Shown here in pieces: positions 45,432-56,469 of a stretch of 64,000 nt of DNA; the stretch's first letter is position 1; each line of letters starts with the position of its first letter. Position numbers and translations under genes: made by a program. Source of the DNA: Acanthornis magna (Eukaryota; Chordata; Aves; Passeriformes; Acanthizidae); contig JAWUZG010000135.1 of assembly GCA_036785705.1 (NCBI GenBank), positions 1,674,001-1,738,000 of the forward strand, in the 5' to 3' direction. The notes under the pieces were generated by a model. It ran no database searches and was not told the origin of the DNA. It was given only the letters and a program-made list of their open reading frames with translations.

Positions 45432-46141
45432 CGGCTGGGCCGAGCCGAGCTTAGGTGAACCGAGCCGAGCTTAGCTGGCGTCGGGGTCCCCTCCCCACCT
45501 CGGCCTCGTCCGCTTTGGCGGCTGCCAGGCAGTGGGGACAAGGACGGGCAGGGGGAGGCTTTCCACGAAGCCGGGACAGCAGCAGCTCTTGGGAGTCCCC
45601 CCTTCCTCCTACTCCTCCTCCTGCGCGGGGGAGTTTTGGGAGGCACGGGGGAGAGCGGCAGGGGCAGGGCAGGGAGGAGCACCCCAAAGTGCCCCAAAGC
45701 TTGTCCACGGCTGGGGGAGGTGTTGGGGGAAGGTGGAATCGGGACACAGCATGTCCCAGCAGCAGCTAGGTGCCCAGGCAGGGCCGGCACTGCGGCCAAG
45801 TGAAACAAAAGTTCCGGCCAAATTTGCCCCGCCCTGATGCCACAAGAAGCCCGGAGATGGGCTGGGGGCAGGCAAAGGGGCTGGCTCAGCCTTGATTTTT
45901 TCCCCCTGTGTGCCACGAGAGAGCACAAAATGCACCTGCATGCCGTGTGCGGAGGGGGCTGTCCTGGAGCAGAGCCATTTCCCCTGGCAAGCCGTGAGCC
46001 CCTGGCCAGCCACGGGTACCGGGGCAGGGTCCTGCCAGCACCTCTGCAAGGCAGGAGAGACGAGCCCACCTGGAGCAGGTTGCTGCTAGCACCAATGATT
46101 CCATGGGCTTCCACAAGGCTCTCCCGCCTTGTCAAAGGCGC
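45432..46141 (+). repeat. GC-rich duplicated unit, copy A
   Basis: Matches 48720-49429 at a constant offset of 3288 with few substitutions and no evident indel, and 55085-55800 in reverse complement with more divergence. Begins GGCTGGGCCGAGCCGAGCTT and includes GACAGCAGCAGCTCTTGGGA. Its open frames differ in register between copies, so it looks non-coding. I recognise no known family. Confidence 0.85.
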
Positions 46142-46800
46142 CCCAGTGTCCCTCTGTTGCCTTTTTCAGCCTAGAAGTGAAAGTCCATTCTGGATGAAAG
46201 TTCCATGTGGATTTGGAGGCCAAATCTGAGTCGGGATTAGCAGCTGTGCAGATAACAGGCACGGATAAGGGAACCATTGAAATGGCCCCATCTTGATTTG
46301 TATCCGCTTTTGTCTTCTAGCTGTTTCAGAAGCACAGGTGTTCTTCACTCTGGAGCAGTGAATTGCGGGTCCTCTGGCCGTAACCTCGCCTTCAGTGAGG
46401 GTCATTGGGACTTGGAACGGTGCTCTGGACTTGGTTGGTAAAGTGCCTGTTTTTCCATGGAGCACAGCTTCAGTCTCCAGGCAGGAAGAGGTGGGCAGGT
46501 GCGTGTGGAGAAGGTGACGAATGTGCAGAGTTTCGGCAAAGTGGAACTTCCAAGCTGTTCGATACCTTGGCAAGGTAAGCTGCTTTCTCATCTCGCCATT
46601 TTTCTTGCCAGAGACTTCGCTTGCTATGGCCTGCCACGCAATATTTCCTAAATATTTCCTCCTGTTGTCTCTCTCCGCCGGGGTTGTACGCGGACTCTCT
46701 GGAAGGCTTGAGGCCAGGCCTGAACCTATGTCTTGGATGTTTTTGACCACTTGGAGTCCTCTGTGTTTTGAGGCTTCCATTGACACGTTCAGCCTTAGCA
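46142..46800 (-). other. Unassigned; possible retroviral integrase end
   Basis: A minus-strand 211-codon frame (46801-46166) includes APFQVPMTLTEGEVTARGPA followed by IHCSRVKN, which resembles the C-terminal integrase segment seen in retroviruses A and B. The rest of the frame has no recognised match. It may be a third retroviral relic or chance. Confidence 0.3.
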
Positions 46801-47390
46801 CCTTCCTTTCTTTCTCTCTTTCTCTTTTTCTTTCTCATTTTCTTTCTTTCTCTCTTTCTCTTTTTCTTTCTCACTTTCTTTCTCTCTTTCTCTCTCTTTC
46901 CCTCTCTCTCTCTCTCTCTTTTTTCTTTCATTCTTTTCCTCTTTCTTTCTTGCTTTCTTTATCTCTCTCTTTCTCTCTATCTTTCCCTTTCTTTCTTTCT
47001 TTCTTTCTTTCTTTCCCTCATTCTCTCTTTCTCTCTTTCAATCTTTATCACTCTCTTAATCTCTCTTTCTATCTTTCTCTCCTTCCTTCCTTCCTCTCTT
47101 TCTTTCTCTTTCTTTCTCTCTTTCTTTCTCTCTTCCCCTCTTTCTTTCTTAATTCCTCTCTTTCTCTCTATCTTTCTCTCTTTCTCTACTTCTTTCATTC
47201 TCTCTTTCTCTCTATATTCTCCCTTTCTTTCTTTCTTTCTCCCTCTCTTTCATTCTTTCTTTTTCTTTCTCCTTCCTTCTTTCCTTCCTTCCGCACCCTC
47301 CCTCCCTCCCTTCCTCCCTTCCTCCCTTCCTTCCTTCCTCTCTTTCTTTCTGTCTTTCTTTTCCTCTCTTGTTTTCTGCCGTCTCCACAC
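46801..47390 (+). repeat. CTTT/CTTTCT polypyrimidine tract
   Basis: About 590 bases of TTTC, CTTT and TCTC units with almost no purine on the plus strand, changing to CCTT/CCCT units at 47270-47340. Long Ser/Leu/Phe or Lys/Glu/Arg frames are artefacts. Confidence 0.95.
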
Positions 47391-47959
47391 TTCCCTGAGG
47401 CGCCGTGGTGCCACAGGGGAGCCTGGCTTCCAATAACATTCCACGGCGTCAACACAGCCAGCGTCTCCAGGGTGCCTGCCTGTGACACGGTGACACCACC
47501 GCCGTGTCACAATAGCCCCTGGCTTGGGCAAGCCCCAGGGTGCCAGTTGGCCCTTGGCTGCGGGAGCAGCTGGCGGGCTGGCTGGGAGCTCCTGCCTGGC
47601 CAGCGCCAGGGGGAGCGGCAGCAGGGCCAGGGCGCACACAGTGTTGTGGCCCCTTCCTCGTGTGCCCACGAGGCCCGAGGCTGGCCCTGCCGCAGGCCTG
47701 GTGGTACGCAAGGCCCGCTGCTGTGAGGCCTTGGCTGTGCAGGTGACAGCGGTGTCCTGGCATGGAGCATGGCTGCTCCAGGCTGGGGGGATGGGGAGTG
47801 GGGGCCGCCTGGGGTGGGAAAGCGGCAGGGATGATCCCTTGGCCTGCACACTGTGCTGCAGCTGCCCATGCCGCAGGAGACTGAGCCCCTGTGCGAGCGA
47901 GCGAGCGAGCGAAGGCAGGCAGGCAGCCCTCTCCAGCAGACAGCCAGGGCCCTGTCGCC
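47391..47959. other. GC-rich unassigned DNA
   Basis: GC-rich with a GAGCGAGCGAGCGAGCGA microrepeat near 47898. No recognised gene or repeat. Confidence 0.4.
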
Positions 47960-48719
47960 CCCTCAGCTCCCTGCAAAGGCCCGCTTGGGCAGCTTGGAGG
48001 CCAAAAGGGCAGTGGCAGGCAGTCTGCCGCTCCGACTTGTGTCTAGAGGTGAGGCAGAAATGTGCCATTTGGAGGGGGTGGGTGCCCCTTTCCTGCAGTC
48101 ACAGCCACCCCGGGAGCACAGCCGGAGTTGGGCGGGGCACGGGGGGAGGGAAAGCTGGGGGGGTGGGAAGGAGCAGGTTGCGCAGCAAAGCCCCGCCCCC
48201 GCCAAGAGGGCAGAATCATTGGCAAGTCACTCCTGGAGGCGCTTGAAAGCCCAGGGGGGCGCTTCCCGATGGAGGGAAGCAGGAGCCCGAGCACTGCCAG
48301 GGTGGCAGCACAAAGGCTGGCCCTGCTCAATCGCCTGCCGGCAACCCCCCCACCTGCCGCCCCGTGGCCTGCCCGAGCCCTCCCTTGGTGCACCGCCTCC
48401 CCTGAGCGTCCTGCAGGGGCGGCGGCGCCCGTGCACAGCCCCAAAAAGGCTGCATTTCCGGGTGCTGAGCGCTCCCGGCAGGCGGCCACTGGAAAGGGAC
48501 TTTGCATGGTCCCCACTTCTCGGCCCCACGCCGAGCCCACCCCGCTGCCGCTGCCGGTTTCACGGCCCCGCTCCCGGGGTGCCCGTGTCCTCCAAGCGCC
48601 CTTTGCGTTTTTAGCTTGGCCCTTGCTGGCCGCCGTAGGCCACTGCTGCCGGTGGCAGCAGCGCCGGCCGGCGGCCACGCCTCTGTAGCCACGGCAACAC
48701 CCTCGCTCCACTCCACGCC
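47960..48719 (+). repeat. GC-rich extension of unit, paired with inverted copy at 55801-56460
   Basis: AGAAATGTGCCATTTGGAGG at 48057 and GGCAGCAGCGCCGGCCGGCG near 48655 recur in reverse complement at about 56420-56440 and 55812-55830. Copy B therefore extends left beyond the part shared with copy A. CpG-rich; no gene recognised. Confidence 0.65.
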
Positions 48720-49429
48720 CAGCTGGGCCGAGCCGAGCTTAGGTGAACCGAGCCGAGCTTAGCTGGCGTCGGGGTCCCCTCCCCACCTCAGCCTCGTCCG
48801 CTTTGGCGGCTGCCAGGCAGCGGGGACAAGGACGGGCGGGGGGCGGCTTTCCACGAAGCCGGGACAGCAGCAGCTCTTGGGAGTCCCCCCCTCCTCCTAC
48901 TCCTCCTCCTGCACGGGGGAGTTTTGGGAGGCACGGGGGAGAGCGGCAGGGGCGGGGCAGGGAGGAGCACCCCAAAGTGCCCCAAAGCTTGTCCACGGCT
49001 GGGGGAGGTGTTGGGGGAAGGTGGAATCGGGACACAGCATGTCCCAGCAGCAGCTAGGTGCCCAGGCAGGGCCGGCACTGCGGCCAAGTGAAACAAAGGT
49101 TCCGATCAAATTTGCCCCGCCCTGATGCCACAAGAAGCCCGGAGATGGGCTGGGGGCAGGCAAAGGGGCTGGCTCAGCCTTGATTTTTTCCCCCTGTGTG
49201 CCACGAGAGAGCACAAAATGCACCTGCATGCCGTGTGCGGAGGGGGCTGTCCTGGAGCAGAGCCATTTCCCCTGGCAAGCCGTGAGCCCCTGGCCAGCCA
49301 CGGGTACCGGGGCAGGGTCCTGCCAGCACCTCTGCAAGGCAGGAGAGACGAGCCCACCTGGAGCAGGTTGCTGCTAGCACCAATGATTCCATGGGCTTCC
49401 ACAAGGCTCTCCTGGCTTGTCAAAGGCAC
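48720..49429 (+). repeat. GC-rich duplicated unit, copy B
   Basis: Direct repeat of 45432-46141. At its right end (CTTGTCAAAGGCACCC) a solo LTR begins, whereas copy A continues with CAGTGTCCCTCTGTTGCC. The LTR therefore inserted into, or recombined at, this point. Confidence 0.85.
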
Positions 49430-49433
49430 CCAG

Positions 49434-50093
49434 AATTATTAAAGTGCACATATAGATCTAATATCAATATCCACCTGTGACGGACAAAGGCTCTCTAACT
49501 TGTTAAGGTTGGAATGTGTATGTTTATTTCAGCACTGGAGAGCTTCAGGGATAACTCCCAACTGTACAGCTCTGAAGTTACAATGCAACACAGAACTTAT
49601 TTATCTATCACAAAAAAGCGTGGTTGGCATAAGCGCCTCCCATTCCCCGCTTCATATGGAAATTGGGAAAAAGTCATTAAGCATGCAGAGTTCCTGCAAT
49701 GGAATTGAGTCGGTGGTCGTTAATTTGAGTCTGAGGGCTGCTTTGGATGAAGTAATATGAGTCTTCCTCAGTGTGACCTTCTTACTTCGTTGGTTTTTGA
49801 CAATACATTTGACCCTGGAAAACTCCCAATGCTCTCTTCTATTGCTTCTAAGTAGGTTGCATCTGGGCAAAATTTGTAACTGTCTAGGCTCTCCTTTGAA
49901 CCTCTTTTCTTAAGATTATTAATTGTCTATTCTAAGCAGACCTGAGTAAATTTCAAATAATCAAAGGGCTACTCTGCATTTAATCATTAATTTCTTTCTG
50001 AGTTCTGCATCTTTTTCTATTCTAGTTGATTTTAACAGAACTTTTATCTAAAATCTCTACATTTAAGTGTCTAAAAGAAAAGCCTGTGTTTCA
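49434..50093 (-). mobile_element. Solo LTR of retrovirus B family
   Basis: Full-length relative of 41669-42333, from GAATTATTAAAG to the plus-strand GTGTTTCA end at 50093 (minus strand TGAAACAC). AATAAA is kept on the minus strand near 49526. The left flank is the GC-rich unit and the right flank is a TCC array, without matching target-site duplications. Confidence 0.8.
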
Positions 50094-52500
50094 CTCATCC
50101 TCCTCCTCGTCCTCTTCATCCTCCTCCTATTCCTCCTTGTCCTCGTCCTCCTCCTCCTCCTCTTCCTCCTCGTCGTCCGCCTCGTCCTCCTCCTCATCCT
50201 CCTCCTCGTGCTCTTCCTCCTTCTCGTCCATGTCCTCTCCTCCTCCTCATCATCCTCGTCCTCCTCGTGCTCCTCCTCTTCTTCTTCCTCATCCTCTTCT
50301 TCCTCATCCTCTTCGTCCTCCTCGTCCTCCTTCTCCTCCTCTTCGTCCTCCTGCTTGTCCTTGTCCTCCTCCTCGTCCTCCTTCTCCTCCTCCTCCTCGT
50401 CCTCCTGCTTGTCCTCGTCCTCCTCCTCGTGCTCCTCCTCGTGCTCCTCCTCGTCCTTCTCATCCTTCTCCTCCTCTTCGTCCTCCTCATCCTTGTCCTC
50501 CTCCTTGTCCTCCTCGTCGTCCTCCTCCTTCTTGTCCTCCTTGATCTTGTCGCCCTTGTCCTCCTCCTCCTCATCCTCCCCCCCATCCTCCTCCCCACCA
50601 TCCTCCTCCTCCTCGTCCTCCTCCTCGTCTTCCTCGTGCTCCTCATCGTCCTCCTCAGCCTCCTCCTCCTCTTCCTCCTCATCCCCTCCTCTTCCTCGTC
50701 GTCGTCGTCATTGTCGTTCTCCTCCTCCTCCTCCTCCACCTCCTCTTCCTCCTCCTCCTCCTCCTCCTCCTCCTTGTTCTCCTCCTTGTCCTCATCCTCA
50801 TCCTCCTCCACCTCCTCCTCCACCTTCTCCTCCACCTCCTCCTTTTCCTCATCCTCCTCATCCTTCTCCACATCTTCCTACTCCTCCTTGTCCTCCTCAT
50901 CCTCCTCGTCCTTCTCCTCCTCGTCCTCCTTGTCCTCCTCCTCGTCATCCTCGTTGTCGTCGTTGTCAATGTCGTCGTCCTCCTCCTCCACCTCCTCCTC
51001 CTCGTGCTCCTCCTTGTTATCGTCCTCGTCCCCCTCCTCATCCTCGTTGTCGTCGTCCTCCTCCTCCTCCTCCTCCACCTTCTACTTCTCCACCTCCTCC
51101 TCCACCTCCTCCTGCTCGTGCTCCTCCATCTCATTCTCCTCCTCGTCCTCCTCCTCCCAGTCCTCCTCATCCTCCTTGTCCTCCTCGTTCTCCTCCTCGT
51201 CCTCCTCGTTCTCCTCCTCGTCCTCCTCCTCCTCCTCTTCCTCGTCATTGTCCTCCTCCTCTTCCTCGTCATTGTCCTCCTCCTCCTCCTCCTCATGCTC
51301 CTCCTTGTCCTTATCCTCGACCTCAGCCTCTTCCTCGCCCTCCTCCTTGTCCTCCTCCACCTCCTCCTCCTCTTCCACCTCCTCCTTCTCCTCCTTTTCC
51401 TCATCCTCCTTGTCCTCCTCCTCCTTGTGCTCCTCGTTCTCCTCCTCGTCCTCCTCCACCTCCTTGTCCTCCTCCTTGTCCTTCTCCTCCTCGTCCTCCT
51501 TCTCCTCCTCCTCCTCGTCGTCCTCCTCATCCTCGTCTTCCTCGTTGTCATCGTAGTCATCATCATCGTCCTCCTCCACCTCCTCCTCCTCCTCGTCCAC
51601 CTCCTCCTCCACCTCCTCCTTCTCCTCCTCGTCCTCCTCGTCGTCGTCGCGTTGTCCTCCTCCTCCTCCTTGTCCTCCTCCTCCACCTCCTCCTCTTCCT
51701 CGTCCTCCTCCTCGTCCTCCTCCTTGTCGTCCTCTTTGTCCTCCTCCTCATCGTCCTCATTGTCCTCCTCATCCTCGTCCTCCTCGTCCTCGTGCTCCTC
51801 CTTGTCCTCCTCCTTGTCCTCCTCATCCTCGTCCTCCTCCTTGTCCTCCTTGTCGTCCTCTTTGTCCTCCTCCTCATCCTCTTCATTGTCCTCCTCATCC
51901 TCATCCTCCTCGTCCTCGTGCTCCTCCTTGTCCTCCTCCTTGTCCTCCTCATCCTCGTCTGTGTCCTCCTCCTCTTCCTCATCCTCCTCCTTGTCCTCCT
52001 CCTCCTCCACCTCCTCCTCCTCCTCCTCCTCCTCTTCCTCATCCTTTTCCTCCTTATTGTCGTCGTCGTCCTCCTCCTCCTCCTCGTGCTCCTCCTCTTC
52101 CTCTTCCTCGTCCTCTTCGTCCTCTTCGTCCTCCTCATCATCTTCATCCTCCTCGTCCTTCTCCTTGTCCTCCTTGTGGTCCTCCTCCTCCTCTTCCTCC
52201 TCCTCCTCCTCCTTCTCCACTTCCTCCATCTCCTCCTCCACTTCCTCCTCCTCCTTCTCCTGCTTCTTGGCCTCCTCCTCCTCCTTCTCCTCCTCTTCCT
52301 CTTCCTCCTTCTTCTCCTCGTCCCCCTCCCCATCCTCCTCCTTCCCCCCCTCCTCCTCCCCTTCCTCATCCACCTCATCCTCCTCCTGGACTTCGACCTC
52401 CTCCTCCACCTCCTCCTCCTCCTCGACGTCGTCTTTCTACTCCTCCTCCTCCACTTCTTTCTCCTCCTCATTCTCGTCCTCGTCCTCGTCCTCCTCCTGG
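50094..52500 (+). repeat. Giant TCC/TCG trinucleotide array
   Basis: About 2.4 kb of TCC with interspersed TCG, TCA, TTG and TCT triplets, almost purine-free on the plus strand. Includes CCACC-containing variants. The long frames on each strand (Ser/Leu/Pro or Glu/Asp/Arg) follow from the triplet period and are not genes. Confidence 0.97.
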
Positions 52501-52985
52501 AGGTTCATACTGGGAGCCAGATTTGGGCTTCTGGATGAACTGAGGGAAAAATTGGGAGAAATTTGAGAGAAATTGGGGTGATGCTGCAAACAACTGGGGC
52601 TAACTGGGTCAGCATGTCTGAGTACATGCTGGAAGCAATGGGGATGCACTGGAAGTGCCTGAGAAATACTGGGATTACGAGAATCTTACTGGGGCAACAC
52701 AGGGAGTGCCTGGGAGTGACTACAATCATGCTGAGGGCATCTGGACTATGCTCGAAGTGTCTGTAACCATACTGGGGTTGACTGGGACCAATGGTGGAGA
52801 GCTGCGACTATGCGGGGGGAAAATGGTAATGACTGGGGCCCAGCTGGGAGAGATTGGACTCATATTGGAATCATACTCAGAGTGACTGGGACTGTTTGGG
52901 GGCAATTGGGACTGTGTTGTGGGCAAGTGGGATATAGTGGGAGCAACTGGGATAATACTGGAGGTGTCAGAGCTCACTCTGGGAG
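52501..52985 (+). repeat. ACTGGGA minisatellite upstream of promoter copy 3
   Basis: Units such as ACTGGGATTACGAGAATCTT and GGGAGTGACT with recurring ACTGGG words, the reverse complement family of the CCCAGT array at 14615-15540. It holds the same position relative to the promoter as in copy 2. Confidence 0.8.
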
Positions 52986-52989
52986 TCCC

Positions 52990-53209
52990 TGAGGGGATCC
53001 TGGGAATTCCCAGGGATTCCCCCTTTCCCCCGCGCTAGCTCGGGCACTGTTGCGTCTCCCGGCCTGCGCCGCCGAGGTCTGCCCGGCGACCGGTGACGTC
53101 ACGAGCAACTCAAGCTGCCATTGGCGAATAGGAAACAGCGGCTCCAATCGCGGGGCCGGAGGCGGCCCTGGGGGCGGGGCCGGGGGCGGGGCCGCAGCGG
53201 AGCAGCGCC
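52990..53209 (+). promoter_or_regulatory. MHC class I-like promoter, copy 3
   Basis: Elements in order: GGGATTCCCC at 53013-53022, CRE TGACGTCA at 53094-53101, CATTGGC near 53120, CCAAT near 53144, and two GC boxes GGGGCGGGGC at 53171-53195 (one more than copies 1 and 2). Highly similar to copy 1 over the whole block. Confidence 0.6.
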
Positions 53210-53250
53210 ATGGCTCCAGCGCTGGGACTGGAGGGGAGAGTGAGGGGGCG
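53210..53250 (+). pseudogene. MHC class I-like leader exon, copy 3
   Basis: ATG at 53210 (GCCATGG, strong context) encodes MAPALGLEGRVRG and ends at a GTGAGG donor at 53251. As in copy 1, the hydrophobic core is lost, here through a purine-rich change after LGL. No alpha-1 exon follows. Confidence 0.5.
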
Positions 53251-54510
53251 GTGAGGGGAGAGTGGCACCTCCGGCACCGGGACCCTGAACCCCTTTATCC
53301 TGCACAGGGACCCCTTGCACTCCCCATTTCTGTGTGCCGAGACCCCCCTGCACCCCATTCCCTGGCTCTGGCACCCCCCTCCACCCCCTTTCCCGGCCAT
53401 TCCCCCTCTCCCAGCCCCCAGCCTATCCCTTTGCTTTGAACATTGCTCCCCTGCACCCCCATTCATGCCTCTCCCAGTCCCCAAATTCTCTTTTCCTCAA
53501 CACCAGGTACCACCTGAACTGCCCAGACATCCCACTTCTCCCACCCCTATCCCCATCTTTCTTTGACCCTGGGACCTCCTCGAACTACCATTTCTGGCAC
53601 CGGGACCCCCAGAACCGCCATTCCCAGTACCGGCACCTCCTGATCCACCATTCCTGGCACTGGGACTACTCTGAACCCCCTTTCCCGGCAATCCCGCCTC
53701 TGCAGCCCCCAGACCCTCCTTTTCCTTCATTCTGGGACCCATTGCATCCCCATTCCTGCCTTTACCAGTCTCCAGCTCCCCCTTTCTCAATACTGGAGGC
53801 CCCCTTCACCCCCCTCCCCAGCTGACCCCCCATTCCTGCACACTGGGGACCCTCTGAACCAACCATCCCACCTCTCCCAGTCCCTGTACCCCCCATCTCC
53901 TTGTCCTTGGGACTGCCCTGAACCCTCCTTCCTGTGCACTGGGACTCCCCTGCACCCCCAACCCCACTAGTGACACCCCCTGCACCAACTTCTCCACACC
54001 GGGACCCCCTTGAGCCCCCTCAGATGGCACCGGGACCCCCCTGAAACATCATTCCTGGCCACTGGGATCCCCTTGCACCTTCTTCCCAGCTTTGGGACCC
54101 TGCTGCACCCCTTTATGCCACATGGGTACTCCTCCACTCCCTTTCCCTTCCATTCGGCCTCTCCCAGTCCCAGCCCCCAGCTTTGCCTTTACCCTAGGAC
54201 CTCCTGTATCCCATCCTGTCTTTCCCAGCGTCCAAACCCCTCTTAGCACCAGGACCCCATTCCTGATCATCATTCTTCCCACCCTGTGGCCTCACTTTTC
54301 CTGACACTGGAGAGCCCTGGACTCCCCTTTACTGGACATAAGTGCCCCATGGACACCATGTCCCACCTCTCACAGTCCCTGCATTCCCTTCTTTTCACCC
54401 TGGGACCCCCCGAACCCCTATTCCTGGGCACTGCCAACCCCTGAACCACTTGTCCAGCACTTGGACCCCACTGCACCCCGTTTCTGGCCCATCTCATGTC
54501 TCCCCACCAT
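53251..54510 (+). repeat. C-rich minisatellite, copy 3
   Basis: Same family as 10450-12230. The stretch 53900-54290 is nearly identical to 11050-11420, showing that copies 1 and 3 share a recent origin. Frames are artefacts. Confidence 0.75.
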
Positions 54511-54512
54511 GT

Positions 54513-55105
54513 TGTTGCCTTTTTCAGCCTGGAAATGAAGCTTGAGGTAATTTTAGTCGAGGAGGACATAGAAAAGTGGAGCTTTCTTGGAGCTCCAGGG
54601 GCAGTTTTGGAAGAATATCCATGAAAGCCCACGTCCACGGGGGAGAATACAATTTGATAGGTTTGAGGAAATTAGCAGAATTGGTAAAAAGCACCAATTC
54701 GGAGGACAAGTGGTGATGCAGTTCCTTCCAGGTCAAGGCCTTTCTCTGGAGCCCACCGGGGGCACAAGGCCCCTCTTCTGTCTTGGTTCTTCCTGGGAAC
54801 AAAATCTTCGAGACACATTTTTGTCAACAAGACCAACTAGTACCAAGGGTGGGGGGCTCCAGAGAAGGGGCTTGACCTGGGGGGAATTGCATTACCACGT
54901 GTTCTCCAAACTGGTTCTTTGTATCAATGATGCCAATTTGCTAAAGCCTAGAAAACTGTATTCAGCCCTGTGGGGCTGGGCTTTTGTGGCTGTTCTTCCA
55001 GAACTGCCCCTGGAGCTCTGAGGAGAAAGGTCCACTTTTATCACCTCCTCGACTCAAATGATCTCAAGTTTCACTTCTAGCCTGAAAAAGGCAACAGAGG
55101 GCCAC
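54513..55105. repeat. Imperfect foldback (local palindrome)
   Basis: 54513-54790 (starting GTTGCCTTTTTCAGCCTGGA, including GGAGCTCCAGGGGCAGTT) recurs in reverse complement at about 54830-55105 with moderate divergence. The GTTGCCTTTTTCAGCCT border also occurs at 46158, at the right end of copy A of the GC-rich unit. No coding sequence. Confidence 0.7.
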
Positions 55106-56460
55106 TGGGCAGGGGAGCCTTTTACAAGCCAGGAGAGCCTTGTGGGAGCCCATGGGCTCATTGGTGCTAGCAGCAACCTGCTCCAGGTGGGCTCCTCTCT
55201 CCTGGCCTGCACAGGTGCTGGCAGGACCCTGCCCCGCTAGCCCTGGCTGGCCAGGGGCTCAGGGCTTGCCAGGGGAATGGCTCTGCTCCAGAATGGCCCC
55301 CTCCCTGCACAGCATGCAGGGGAAAAAAATCAAGGCTGAGACAGACCGTGCCCCCGCGCCCAGCCCGTGTCCGAGCTTCTCGTGTCATCGGGGCGGGGCA
55401 AATTTGGAAGGAGCCCCTCTTTCACTCACCTGCAGAAGCCCCGGCCCTGCCTGGGCGCTTAGCTGCTGCTGGGACACGGCTGTGTCCCGATTCCACCTCT
55501 CCCCTCCCCCCCACCAGCCGTGGACAAGCTTTGGGGCACTTTGGGGCGCTCCTCCCTGCCCCACCCCTGCCGCTCTCTCCCGGTGCCTCCCAAAACTCCC
55601 CCGCAGAGGAGGGGGAGGGATTCCCAAGAGCTGCTGCTGTCCCGGCTTCGTGGAAAGCCGACCCCCGCCCTTCCCCCCCCCGCCCGTCCTTGTCTCCGCT
55701 GCCTGGCAGCTGCCAAAGGGGAAGAGGCCGAGGCGGGAAGGGGATCCCCACTCCGGCCCAGCCCGGCCCAGCCTGGAGCGGAGCGGGGGCTTGCCGTGGC
55801 TATGGAGGCGGTGCCGCCGGCCGGCGCTGTTGCCCAAAGCAGTTACCTACGGCGGCCAAGCCAAAAATGCAAACGCAGCTCGGAGGAGGGCGGGGGGCGG
55901 GGCCCGGCAGGGGGCCGGGCTGGGCATGGGGCCGAGAGGTGGCGGCCATGCAAAGTCCCTTTCCAATGGCCCCGCCAGCCGCCTGCCGAGAGGGCTCAGC
56001 GCCCGGAAATGCAGCCTTTTCGGGGCTGCCCGCGGGCGCAGCGCCCGTGGCAGCTGTGGGACGCTCGGGGGAGGCGGCGCGCCGAAGGCTCGGGCAGGCC
56101 GCGGGAGCGGCAGGTGCAAGGGCCGCCGTCAGCTGATGGAGCGGGGCCAGCCTTTACAGCGCGACTGGCAGCCCTCAGGCTCCCGGCTGACATAGGGGAG
56201 CGCCCCCTTCCCCTCCGCCCCGTGGGCTTGGAAGCAATGTGAGAGCGCAGAGAGCCTCGAGGAGAGACATTCTGATTCTGCCCTCTTGGCGGGGATGGGG
56301 CTTTACTGCGTGGCCTGCTCCTCCCAGCTTTCCCTCCCTCCCCCCGTGCCCTCCTCATGACCCCCCTAATTCCGGCTGTGGTCCCAGGATGGCAGTAACT
56401 GCAGGAAAGGCCCCCCCCGCCCCAAATGGGACATTTTTGGCTCAACCCTAGACAGAAATG
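55085..56460 (-). repeat. GC-rich unit, inverted copy C with extension
   Basis: Reverse-complement relative of copies A and B (55085-55800) and of 47960-48719 (55801-56460). It includes CTAGCAGCAACCTGCTCCAG, AGAGCTGCTGCTGTCCCGGC and CGGCCGGCGCTG. More diverged from A and B than they are from each other, with indels, so it is the older copy. Confidence 0.75.
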
Positions 56461-56469
56461 AGAGCGGCA

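Noticed and set aside
46521..47726. 401-codon Ser/Leu/Phe-rich frame
   Set aside because: Produced by the CTTT tract; no start context, domain or splice signal.
47524..48762. Ala/Arg/Gly-rich frames of 200-270 codons
   Set aside because: High-GC DNA; frames are not in the same register in the related copies at 45.5 and 55.5 kb.
50067..52538. 823-codon open frame (plus) and 576-codon frame (minus)
   Set aside because: Both lie in the TCC array; triplet periodicity without stop triplets gives long frames by itself.
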